Below, in pieces: positions 23,576-31,908 of a stretch of DNA of 40,913 nucleotides. A model generated the notes under the pieces. That model searched no databases and was not told the origin of the DNA. It saw only the letters and a program-made list of their open reading frames with translations. Origin of the DNA: Actinomycetota bacterium (lineage in GTDB: Bacteria; Actinomycetota; Acidimicrobiia; Acidimicrobiales; Ilumatobacteraceae); contig SXKB01000101.1 of assembly GCA_005778215.1 (NCBI GenBank), positions 1 to 40,913 of the forward strand, written 5' to 3'. The first letter of the stretch is position 1; the number at the start of each line of letters is the position of its first letter. The translations under genes and the position numbers were made by a program.

Positions 23576-25344
23576 ACTCGCGCTCGGTGGCCTGGACGGT
23601 GCGTGCCGCGGTGGCGGTGCCGTTCCTGGTGGCACTGGTGGCGCTCTCGCGTACCCACTGGGTGCCGGTCCTCGACCTCGCGATGACCGAACTGCGGGTG
23701 CGCGACGTGTTCGGTGCGCACACGCCCCTCATCGGTCTGCCCGGCCGCATCGGCAACTTCCCCGACCAGGGCAGTCACCCGGGGCCGTTGAGCTTCTATC
23801 TGCTGTGGCCGGTGTATCGGCTCTTCGGCGGCTCGGCGTACGGGATGCTGGTGGGAACCGCCGTCATCAACGTCGGTGCGGCGTGGACGGCCGTGTGGAT
23901 CGCCGGCCGGCGGGGCGGGCGACGCCTGGTGTGGGGCGTCGGTGCGTTCCTGATGGTGCTGCTCGCATGGTTGGGTGCGAGCGTGCTCACCCAGCCGTGG
24001 AATCCGTACCTGCCGTTGGTGAGCTTCGTGGTCGTGCTGCTGGCGGCGTGGAGCGTGCTCGACGGCGACCACTGGATGCTGCTCCCACTGGTGGGCTTCT
24101 CCACCCTGTGCGCCCAGACCCATGTGCCGTACCTCGCGTTGTGCGTGGTGCTGTGTGCGGTGGCGTTCGGCACGGTGGGATGGCGGTGGTGGCAGGCTCG
24201 GGCGGTCGATCGGGCCGAGTTGCGCTCCGTGCTGTTGAGCGTCGCGCTGGGCGCAGTGCTGTGGTTGCCGGTGTTCGTCGACGAGGTCCGACGCGACCCG
24301 GGCAACATCACGATGCTGCGTCGGCACTTCCTCTCGCCGCCGGAGGACCCCGTGGGCATGGCCACCGGTGTGCGCACGGTGCTCGCCCACTTCGACGTCA
24401 CACGGGTGCTCACGGGCACGGTCACCCGTACCGACGACCATCTGGCCACCCTCGACGACCTGGCGGGGGGACGGTGGGTCATCGGCGCGCTCGTGGTGGC
24501 AGTGTGGCTGGTGGCGTTCGTGGTTGCCGTTCGCTTGCGGGAGCGGCGTCTGGTGCGTGCGCACGCCGTCGTGGCGGTGGCGTTGGCGGTGGCCGTGCTG
24601 TCGACCGGGCGCATCTTCGGCAAGGTGTGGTACTACCTGACGCTGTGGTCGTGGTCGATCGCCCTGCTCGCCGTGGCGGTGTCGGTGTGGACCGCAGCGG
24701 TGTGGTGGGAACGTCGAGACCGTCGTCCTTTGCCGCTGGTGAAGCTGGCGGTCGCTGCCGTCGCCCTGGCAGGGGTGTGCTTCCTCAAGGACGCCGCGAT
24801 GGTGGATCCACCGGAACCGCGGCTCTCGCGTTCGCTCGACGCAGTGCTCGACGACACCGCTGCGGCGCTCGACCCCGACGGCGTGTACGCCGTGGTGTGG
24901 AACGACGCGTACTACTTCGGCTCGCAGGGCTACGGCCTGATCAGCGAGCTCGAGCGTCGAGGTTTCAACGCGCGTGCGTACGAGACGTACCGCGTGCCGG
25001 TCACGCCGCACCGCATCACCGACCCCGCCTCGGCCACCGCAGAGGTGGTGTTCGCCACGGGCGTGAACGTCGCCGCATGGCGTGACCGCGACGAAGCAGT
25101 CGAGATCGCCTGGTTCGAACCTCGATCAGCCGAGGAGTTGGCGGAGTACGAGCGGCTCCGTGGCGAGGTGATCGCCGAACTCGAGGCCGAGGGGCTCGAC
25201 GACGTGGTGGCGTTGGTCGACACGAACCTGTTCGGTGCGTCCCTCGATGCGCGGGTGCCGGTGGCGACGGAGCAGAAGATGGCGCGGATGCTGGTGCTCG
25301 GTCAGGAGACGGCCGTGTTCCTCGCGCCGCCCGGCACGTTCTGA
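23572..25344 (+). CDS. Polytopic GT-C-like membrane glycosyltransferase
   Basis: A 590-residue protein with roughly ten hydrophobic segments and a soluble C-terminal domain from about residue 420. The loop after the first helix has MTELRVRDVFG and then GSHPGPLSFYLLWPVYRLFGG, resembling GT-C/PMT-type transferases. It overlaps the polyprenol-phosphate-mannose-synthase-like gene by ATGA, so I infer that it uses that lipid-linked sugar outside the membrane. The C-terminal domain (VYAVVWNDAYYFGSQGYGLISELERRG) is not recognised. It ends three bases from the convergent 25348 gene, which shares the HPGPL-type motif. Confidence 0.82.
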   Translation: MNSRSVAWTVRAAVAVPFLVALVALSRTHWVPVLDLAMTELRVRDVFGAHTPLIGLPGRIGNFPDQGSHPGPLSFYLLWPVYRLFGGSAYGMLVGTAVINVGAAWTAVWIAGRRGGRRLVWGVGAFLMVLLAWLGASVLTQPWNPYLPLVSFVVVLLAAWSVLDGDHWMLLPLVGFSTLCAQTHVPYLALCVVLCAVAFGTVGWRWWQARAVDRAELRSVLLSVALGAVLWLPVFVDEVRRDPGNITMLRRHFLSPPEDPVGMATGVRTVLAHFDVTRVLTGTVTRTDDHLATLDDLAGGRWVIGALVVAVWLVAFVVAVRLRERRLVRAHAVVAVALAVAVLSTGRIFGKVWYYLTLWSWSIALLAVAVSVWTAAVWWERRDRRPLPLVKLAVAAVALAGVCFLKDAAMVDPPEPRLSRSLDAVLDDTAAALDPDGVYAVVWNDAYYFGSQGYGLISELERRGFNARAYETYRVPVTPHRITDPASATAEVVFATGVNVAAWRDRDEAVEIAWFEPRSAEELAEYERLRGEVIAELEAEGLDDVVALVDTNLFGASLDARVPVATEQKMARMLVLGQETAVFLAPPGTF

Positions 25345-25347
25345 CCC

Positions 25348-27285
25348 TCAGTCCGGGCAGGGTGCCGACTGGTCGCTGTAGAGGGCGTACGCGGTGTTGA
25401 GGTACGTGTCGACCAGCGGGAACAGTGGGCCCGGATCCTCGGCGGCGTCGAGTTGGCCGTGGTAGTACCACCAGCTGACGGTGCCCTCGTAGACCAGCCG
25501 TCGTGCGGCCTCGAGGTCGCCACCGAGCGCGGCGTCGAGGTCGGCGATCTGCTGCTCCGATGCCTCGGCGAGGGCGGACTCGGCCACGCCGAACGAGCCC
25601 TGCACGAGGAGTTGGATCAGCTGATCGGCCTGGGTGGCCGCCGTGGCTTCGTCGGCAAAGGAGAGCTGGCTCGCCAGACCGACCAGGCAGGCGTCGCCGT
25701 CGTAGAGGATGGCGGCAGGGCCCTGCAGTTGGAACACCCGTGCGGGTTCCGTGCCGTCGGCGCGTCGTGACTCGCCGAGCTGGCGCACCATCCCCTCGTC
25801 GTCGACGCGGAACTCGATGTCCATGTCCTGCATGGTCATCATCATCGTGCTGCTGTACGGCTCGAACGGGCGAAGGTTGCTGATGTCGTAGAGCACCGGG
25901 GCCACATCGGCGAGCTGCGCGATGTTCGGCATGATGCGGCGCATGGTGGGCATGGTGGCGTAGTCGGCCACCGGTCCTTGAGGATGGGCCTGGTACGGGA
26001 TGGCGAGCACACCGACCGCCACGGCAACCCCTGGGAGCGCGAAGTGGGCGGCGCGCGGCAGCCGCGCGGGCAGCCGCGCACGTATCTCGGTGGCCACCAC
26101 GGCGAGCGCGACGGTGTGCACGAACACCGCGAGCGGCCACAGCAGCCGCACGTGGTGGGCGGCCAGGCCGACCGGACCGACGGTGAGGTTGGCGATGGCG
26201 AGGATGCTGCCGACCACACCGACGGCGGCCATCAGCGCGGCGTTGCCGAGGAGGTGGCGTTCGGCGCGACGGTGGCGCACCACGCCGTAGGCCAGCAGTG
26301 CGAGCAGCACGCCGATGGTGACGAGCGCCAGGATGGTGCTGGGCAGGTCGGCGATCTCGATGCGCGGGTCGTCGGGCTTGCCCGTGAGCGGCGTGCTCGG
26401 CACCGACGTGGAGAAGCCGCTGCGCAGCCACCACGGCGGCAGGGTGTAGATGCGCGCGCCCACGCCCACGGCCTGCTGGAGGCCGACCTGGAGGTCGCCG
26501 CCGCCCGCGTTGCCGGCGAGGCGGCTGAGGTTGCCCTTGCCGGGGCCGAAGAACTGCTCGATGAGTGTCTGCGACCAGAGCACCAGGACGGCAGCGCCGA
26601 GGATGGCGGTGCGGCGGGACAGCACGGCGGCACGCAAGGGCAGGTGCGGTCGACCGCGCCGGACGAGCAGGTAGCTGATGAACGCGGCGGGGCAGAGGAC
26701 GGCGAGGATGTACGCGTAACTGATGTGGGTCTGCACCAACAGCGACGCGATGGCCAGGGTCCAGCCGAGTGTCCACGTCTGGCCGTCGGCGAGGCCGACG
26801 AGCAGCACGAGCAGGAGGAGGAACCACAGCAGCAGCGCGTGGGCCTGCCAGATGTCGATGAGCAGCTCGCTGCCCATCGTCCAGACGAGCGCGACGGTGG
26901 CCAGGAGTGCCCACTGCTCGGCCAGCCAGCCACCGATACGGCGTGCTGCCAGGCTGATGCCGACGACCGCGAGGATGTTCAGCGAGCCGACCCCGATGGC
27001 GGCGCCAGGCCCGGGGCCGAACACCTTGGCGAAGGGCGCTGCGAGGTCCTGGTACAGCGGACCGGGGTTGTTCATGTTCTCGCCCACGCTCAGCGATGCC
27101 GAGGTCCACGAGCCGAGCCACGGGTGATGCTCGGTGGCCACGTCGACGACCCGGATGTAGAGCAGGGCGTTGTCGCCGATGGGGAACCAGTGGTGCACCA
27201 GTGCCCGCACGATGGCGACGACGATGGGGAGGATGGCGGCGGCGAGCATCGCGCCGCGCGCCCATGCGGCCTGCCGGGGGGTCAC
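25348..27285 (-). CDS. Polytopic GT-C-like membrane glycosyltransferase
   Basis: A 645-residue membrane protein. The first large loop has FPIGDNALLYIRVVDVATEHHPWLG, then NMNNPGPLYQDLAAPFAKVFG, a PGPL block like that of the convergent 23572 protein. Many hydrophobic helices follow, then a soluble, acidic C-terminal domain of about 180 residues with no recognised fold. The GTG at 27285 overlaps the upstream GT2 stop (GTGA), fixing the start and tying it to that enzyme. Together they look like a donor-making GT2 with a donor-using GT-C. Sugar identity is unknown. It is the last gene of a seven-gene operon. Confidence 0.82.
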   Translation of the reverse strand: MTPRQAAWARGAMLAAAILPIVVAIVRALVHHWFPIGDNALLYIRVVDVATEHHPWLGSWTSASLSVGENMNNPGPLYQDLAAPFAKVFGPGPGAAIGVGSLNILAVVGISLAARRIGGWLAEQWALLATVALVWTMGSELLIDIWQAHALLLWFLLLLVLLVGLADGQTWTLGWTLAIASLLVQTHISYAYILAVLCPAAFISYLLVRRGRPHLPLRAAVLSRRTAILGAAVLVLWSQTLIEQFFGPGKGNLSRLAGNAGGGDLQVGLQQAVGVGARIYTLPPWWLRSGFSTSVPSTPLTGKPDDPRIEIADLPSTILALVTIGVLLALLAYGVVRHRRAERHLLGNAALMAAVGVVGSILAIANLTVGPVGLAAHHVRLLWPLAVFVHTVALAVVATEIRARLPARLPRAAHFALPGVAVAVGVLAIPYQAHPQGPVADYATMPTMRRIMPNIAQLADVAPVLYDISNLRPFEPYSSTMMMTMQDMDIEFRVDDEGMVRQLGESRRADGTEPARVFQLQGPAAILYDGDACLVGLASQLSFADEATAATQADQLIQLLVQGSFGVAESALAEASEQQIADLDAALGGDLEAARRLVYEGTVSWWYYHGQLDAAEDPGPLFPLVDTYLNTAYALYSDQSAPCPD

Positions 27286-28175
27286 GGCGTGCCGAGACCC
27301 TTCATGGCCACCGACGACGACTGCGAGAAACCGGAGAACAGCACCAGGAAGCTGATGAACGTGGTGGTGAACAGCACGCCGGCGGCGGCCGTGAGCGCCA
27401 GGGCGGTGGCGCCGCCGAACACGCCGACGGCGGTGAGGGTGAGCAGCGTGGCGAACGCCACGAACGACGCAGCCGCCACCACGAGCATGCGCGCCGCGAT
27501 GCGTTCGGAGAACGGCATCAGCATGCGGATGCCGTGGGCGATGAGCGACGACGTGTTCATGCGCGAGCGGCCGGCGAAACGGTGGCCACGGGCACAGGGG
27601 ACCGTGGTGGTGGCTCGTCGCAGCGCCAGCAGCGTGGACGAGTAGCAGAGGTCGAAACTCGGGTGGTGCACGGTGGCCTTCAACGAGTCGCCGCGCTGGC
27701 CGGCGAAGTTGCCCGAGAGCACCGTGATGCCGGCCATGAACCGGAAGAACACCCGGAACATCGAGTACAACACGCGGAACAGCAGCGGCTCGGAGCGCTT
27801 CGTGCGTTCGGCGAGCACGAGGGCGGCGCCGGTGGACTGCAGCGCGGCGAGCAGGCGGGGCACGTCGCCCGGTTGGTCCTCGCCGTCGGAGTCCATCGTG
27901 ACCACGACGTCGTCGTCGGCGAGGCCGGGGGCGAGGTGACGGAGGCCGTAGACGATGGCGCGCTGGTGACCGAGATTGAACGGCGGGGTGAGCACCTGCA
28001 CATCGGGGAGCCCGAGCAGGCCGGCGACGTCGGGGTCGGTGCCCGCCGAGTCGTCGACCACGAGGAACCGGAGTTCGCGGGTGTCGCCCGACGCAGTGAC
28101 GGCCTCCCGAACTTCGCGGTGCAGGCGTGTGTACGACTCGGTGTCGAACATCATCGGGCTGACCACCCAGATCAT
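27282..28175 (-). CDS. Glycosyltransferase family 2 with C-terminal membrane anchor
   Basis: A 297-residue GT2 enzyme of the polyprenyl-phosphate hexose synthase (DPM/GtrB) type. It shows FLVVDDSAG (41-42 acidic pair), FNLGHQRAIVYGL, the metal motif TMDSDGEDQPGD (95-97), and AGITVLSGNFAG. Two hydrophobic segments at the C-terminus (about 225-285) anchor it in the membrane. The ATG overlaps the upstream methyltransferase stop (ATGA) and its stop overlaps the downstream GT-C-like start. It probably charges polyprenyl phosphate with a hexose for that neighbour. Confidence 0.9.
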   Translation of the reverse strand: MIWVVSPMMFDTESYTRLHREVREAVTASGDTRELRFLVVDDSAGTDPDVAGLLGLPDVQVLTPPFNLGHQRAIVYGLRHLAPGLADDDVVVTMDSDGEDQPGDVPRLLAALQSTGAALVLAERTKRSEPLLFRVLYSMFRVFFRFMAGITVLSGNFAGQRGDSLKATVHHPSFDLCYSSTLLALRRATTTVPCARGHRFAGRSRMNTSSLIAHGIRMLMPFSERIAARMLVVAAASFVAFATLLTLTAVGVFGGATALALTAAAGVLFTTTFISFLVLFSGFSQSSSVAMKGLGTP

Positions 28176-28915
28176 CGGGCGGCCTCGGGCTTGGTGAGCA
28201 GCGCGGTGACGGAGGTGCCGCCGGGCCAGATGCGGCGCAGGGCAGTGGTGCCGCGGCTGAACAGTTCGGCCGACTGGTCGACGATGCGCGGGAGTTCGGG
28301 GAAGTCGGCGTGCTCGCGCTCACCTCGCTGCACCTTGCGCACCAGCACCAGCGGGAGCAGTTCGGGGAACAGGTACGAGCAGTGGTCGACGCGGAATCCG
28401 GCGGCGCCTGCGAGGGCGCGGACCTGGGGTCGCGAGTAGCGGCGGTGGTGGCCGAGCGAGGTGTCCCACGATGTGAACGCCCACTGGAACGCGGGCACGG
28501 TGAGCAGCAGCTGTGCACCCGGCGCCATGCGCTGCTGGATGCCGCGGAGCACGCCGAGATCGTCGTCGATGTGTTCGAGCACGTCGAGCATGGTGACGAT
28601 GGTGGTGGCGGGGATGTGCGCCGTCGGGTTGCCTCGCCGCTCGGCGCCGAAGTGCGCGGCCAGCGCCGCGTCGAGCACGGGCGAGGCCTCCTCGAACTGG
28701 TAGTGCAACGGGCGCGACGAGCGGGCGAGCCAGTCACCGAGCTGTCCGGAACCGGCGCCGATGTCGAGCACCGTGTCGGCGCCGCTGCGCGCCGCGGCCT
28801 GATGCACGAGGCGGAAACGGACGCGATGCCAGAACGTGTCACCGGCGTCGCCGGCGACACGCATCTGCTGTTGTTCGAGCGGGGTGACGAGGTCGGGATC
28901 CAACGGGGAGGACAC
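28172..28915 (-). CDS. Class I SAM-dependent methyltransferase
   Basis: A 247-residue methyltransferase of the Methyltransf_11/12 type. The SAM loop is VLDIGAGSGQLGDWL at 49-63, with LDVLEHIDDDLGVL later and LTVPAFQWAFTSWD after it. The C-terminal part has LFPELLPLVLVRKV, which is moderately hydrophobic. The GTG start shares one base with the upstream stop (TAGTG), and its end overlaps the GT2 gene by ATGA. The operon context suggests methylation of a glycan or a lipid-linked precursor, but nothing in the sequence fixes the substrate. Confidence 0.88.
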   Translation of the reverse strand: MSSPLDPDLVTPLEQQQMRVAGDAGDTFWHRVRFRLVHQAAARSGADTVLDIGAGSGQLGDWLARSSRPLHYQFEEASPVLDAALAAHFGAERRGNPTAHIPATTIVTMLDVLEHIDDDLGVLRGIQQRMAPGAQLLLTVPAFQWAFTSWDTSLGHHRRYSRPQVRALAGAAGFRVDHCSYLFPELLPLVLVRKVQRGEREHADFPELPRIVDQSAELFSRGTTALRRIWPGGTSVTALLTKPEAAR

Positions 28916-30777
28916 TACCGCCGGGCCTTCAGGTCGTCGCAGATCGGCGTGCCGCCGTGTGCGGGCGTGATGAGGTCGAGCGTGTCGCTGATGTCGGCGT
29001 CGGCCAGATCGGGTGCCGCGAATGCGAAGAGGGCGAGTTCGTCGTCGATGAACACGGCGAGCTGGCCGATGACGGGGTCGGAGGTGATGCGCACGCGGTG
29101 GTCGCCGTCGGCCAGCGCGAGCGGTGTGCCGATGATCGGCTCGCCCTCGTCGGGGTGGAACGAGGTGAACACCTGGCCGTCGTTGCTGTCGATGCGCAGC
29201 TCGCCGGTCGGCGTGGTGATGACGACCGGGTCGGCGCCCGTCGTGTGGATGCCGTCGAGGCGTCGCACGCCGTCGGCCAACTCCAGTGGCACCCAGTTCG
29301 TCTGCTCGGCGATGTACAGCCCGTCGCACGCACCGTCGATGGCGACCACGCCGTCGCGTGGCACCACCATGCCGGGCTGCAGGTCGATGACCGATGGTGG
29401 AGTGCCACCGAAAACGGCGTCGTCGAGGTCGTAGCGGAACTCGGTGAACCCGGGCGCCTTCAGGTTCTGCGTCCAGAGCGCGAACGACGTGTTCACCCAG
29501 GTGCCCCAGACGACGAGCATCACGAACCCTGCCTTCGCCCATCGACCGGCTGCGCCCTGGGGCAACGCCACGACGGCCACGGTCGCTGCCGCCGGGATCA
29601 CCAGCGCCGGCAACATGTCGGTGAGATAGCGATGCGCGACGAAGCCGATGAGGAAGCTGGGCACCGCCGCGATGACCGCACCGATCCAGAGGGCGACGAA
29701 GGGCCACGATCGCCTGCGGGCCACCACCCACACGCCCATCACGGCGAGCACGGCCAGCAGCGTGGCGGCCGTGGGCAGCGACGACGCCGGGGTGTTGCCC
29801 TCCAGCGGGTAGGAGCCGTACTCGTGCGCCAGTGGTCCGAAGCGGGCGAACGGGACGAGCCGTTCGAACCGCACCGCATCGGGGCGCAGGTACTGCACCA
29901 CGGTCGTCGGGAGGAACCGCAGGCTGAAGAAGCTGCCGTCGTTGCCGGCGAACCACGCGGCACGGTCGGCGTTCTGCAGCGTGAGCAACTGCCGATCGGC
30001 AGGCAGGTCGAGCAGTGTGCCGAACTTGGCGAGGTTCATCGCCACGTTCGTGGCGACGCCGAGCACGGCGCCCGCGAACGCGTACGTGGCGAGTCGCCGG
30101 TCGCGGCGCCACAGCAGCACGCCGACGAATCCGACGGCGGCGAGCGCGCCGATGCCGACGCTGGATCGTGTGAGCACGGTGGCCGTGCCGAACAGCACCG
30201 ACACGAGGAGCAGTCGCGTGGACGGGGATTCCCAGAGTGCGAGCAGCGTCGCAGCGGTGGCGAGGAAGAGCGCGAACGCCCACAGTTCGGTCTCGTCGTA
30301 CACGCTGTTCCAACCGGCGAGGCTGAGCGCAGGGGAGCAGGCGACGGCAGCGACGAGCGCTGCGGTACGGCGGGGTGAGCCGCCACCCAGCACGCGGGCG
30401 GCACGTTCCGCGACGTAGCGGGTGGCCGTGCAGGCGAGGAAGAACGCGAGCACCATCGACGGTGCCGAGAGCCGCCCGTCGATCCAGTGGCCGGTGGCCA
30501 CGAACGGCAACCGCAGCAGCGCGAGGAACGGGCCGTAGTAGAGGTAGGTGCGGCCGTCGATGAGGAAGCCCTCGGGCCCGGCCAGTTCGGCCGGGACGTC
30601 GAGGCGGAAGTGCAGGAACGCCCGTGCCTGGCCGTCGTAGAAGTCGGTGCTGAACGCCCCTCGGTCGAACAGGTCCCACGGGCGTCCGCGGGTGACGATG
30701 AGCAGGAACACCAGCGTCGCGACCAACGTGACACGCCGCGCGAGCTGCGACTCGGGCGAGCGGTGCGCGCGGATCAC
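28915..30777 (-). CDS. Polytopic GT-C-like membrane protein with C-terminal beta-rich domain
   Basis: A 620-residue protein with hydrophobic helices over the first two thirds and a soluble, Asp/Thr/Ile-rich C-terminal domain from about residue 430, possibly a carbohydrate-binding domain. The first loop reads GAFSTDFYDGQARAFLHFRLDV with acidic residues in the position of GT-C catalytic sites, and LIDGRTYLYYGPFLALLRLP follows. The exact family is not recognised. The GTG overlaps the acyltransferase stop (GTGA). It is most likely another extracytoplasmic glycosyltransferase of the same glycan pathway. Confidence 0.8.
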   Translation of the reverse strand: MIRAHRSPESQLARRVTLVATLVFLLIVTRGRPWDLFDRGAFSTDFYDGQARAFLHFRLDVPAELAGPEGFLIDGRTYLYYGPFLALLRLPFVATGHWIDGRLSAPSMVLAFFLACTATRYVAERAARVLGGGSPRRTAALVAAVACSPALSLAGWNSVYDETELWAFALFLATAATLLALWESPSTRLLLVSVLFGTATVLTRSSVGIGALAAVGFVGVLLWRRDRRLATYAFAGAVLGVATNVAMNLAKFGTLLDLPADRQLLTLQNADRAAWFAGNDGSFFSLRFLPTTVVQYLRPDAVRFERLVPFARFGPLAHEYGSYPLEGNTPASSLPTAATLLAVLAVMGVWVVARRRSWPFVALWIGAVIAAVPSFLIGFVAHRYLTDMLPALVIPAAATVAVVALPQGAAGRWAKAGFVMLVVWGTWVNTSFALWTQNLKAPGFTEFRYDLDDAVFGGTPPSVIDLQPGMVVPRDGVVAIDGACDGLYIAEQTNWVPLELADGVRRLDGIHTTGADPVVITTPTGELRIDSNDGQVFTSFHPDEGEPIIGTPLALADGDHRVRITSDPVIGQLAVFIDDELALFAFAAPDLADADISDTLDLITPAHGGTPICDDLKARR

Positions 30778-31898
30778 AGCAGCACCATGCTGAGGACCGA
30801 CACGGCGACGACCGACGCGATGCCGAGGGCGATGGTGGGGAGGTCGGGGGTCTGCATGCGGCGGATGGGTCGTTCGACGGCGAGGTGCAGGCCGGTGGCC
30901 ACCAGCAGCGACACCGCGACCATGACGAGCATCAACGGCACACCGTCGAGTCCGCCGTCGTGAGATCGCAGCACCAGGATGACCGGCCAGTGCACGAGAT
31001 ACAGCGAGTAGCTCACCAGACCCAACGGGCGAAGTGGCGTCGCGGCGAAGGCGCTGGCGGCGCGACCGCGCTGCAGCAGCCCGATGATGGTGACGACGGT
31101 CGTGGCCGCGACGAGTGAGTAGCCGCCGCGCAGCAGCCACGGCGGGGTGTAGTCGGCGAACAGGAACAGGACCAGCAACACGGCTGCACCTCCGAAGGCC
31201 ATCGCATCGGCGGCGGTGGCGGTGGGGCGAGGTGCTCGGTCGCTGCGCATCCACACCGCCAGCAGTACGCCGGCGAACAGCTCGGGCATGCGCAGCACGG
31301 TGTGGAACTCGAGCGTGGGCTGCCAGTCGGTGACGAGGTTCGACAACACCACGGGCACGACGACACCCGCCACCGCAATGGGCACCAGCGCACGGCGGAA
31401 CAGCACCAGCAGCAACGCGAGGACGATGTAGAACTGCTCCTCGACGGCCAACGACCAGGTGGGACCGAGCGGGCCGACGATGGTCTGCAGCAGCTTCTCC
31501 TCGCCACCGACGATGACGTGCCAGTTGGTGACGTTCCAGGCGGCGGCGACGGCGTCGGCGGCGCGAGCCGACAGCAAGCCGGCGGCACTGAGCAGCACCA
31601 CGGCGATCACCACCACCAACGACGCAGGCCAGAGCCGGCGGATGCGACGCGCCCAGAACGAGCGGAGGTGGATGGCACCGGTGTCGTGGTGTTCGCGCAG
31701 CAGCAACGACGTGATGAGGAACCCGCTCAGGGTGAAGAACACCGACACGCCGATGAACCCGCCGCGGAACCAGCCGTCGAGACCCGACATCGCGCAGGCG
31801 TGGAACGCCACGACCGCGGCGATGCACAGGCCACGCATCCCGTCGAGCGACGGCTCGTAGCGGCCGAGCGCGCTGGTGGCCGCCGGACCGGTGATCAT
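30774..31898 (-). CDS. Membrane acyltransferase, OafA/YrhL type (family 3)
   Basis: A 374-residue integral membrane protein that likely O-acylates a glycan. It has the opening YEPSLDGMRGLCIAAVVAFHA with the conserved Arg22-x10-His33, then GGFIGVSVFFTLSGFLIT, FWARRIRRLWPA and the WSLAVEEQFY signature. The protein consists of the membrane domain alone; no SGNH domain follows. It starts ten bases after the upstream GT2-methyltransferase fusion and overlaps the next gene, so it belongs to the operon. Which acyl group is moved is unknown. Confidence 0.93.
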   Translation of the reverse strand: MITGPAATSALGRYEPSLDGMRGLCIAAVVAFHACAMSGLDGWFRGGFIGVSVFFTLSGFLITSLLLREHHDTGAIHLRSFWARRIRRLWPASLVVVIAVVLLSAAGLLSARAADAVAAAWNVTNWHVIVGGEEKLLQTIVGPLGPTWSLAVEEQFYIVLALLLVLFRRALVPIAVAGVVVPVVLSNLVTDWQPTLEFHTVLRMPELFAGVLLAVWMRSDRAPRPTATAADAMAFGGAAVLLVLFLFADYTPPWLLRGGYSLVAATTVVTIIGLLQRGRAASAFAATPLRPLGLVSYSLYLVHWPVILVLRSHDGGLDGVPLMLVMVAVSLLVATGLHLAVERPIRRMQTPDLPTIALGIASVVAVSVLSMVLL

Positions 31899-31908
31899 CG
31901 TCCGGCGG

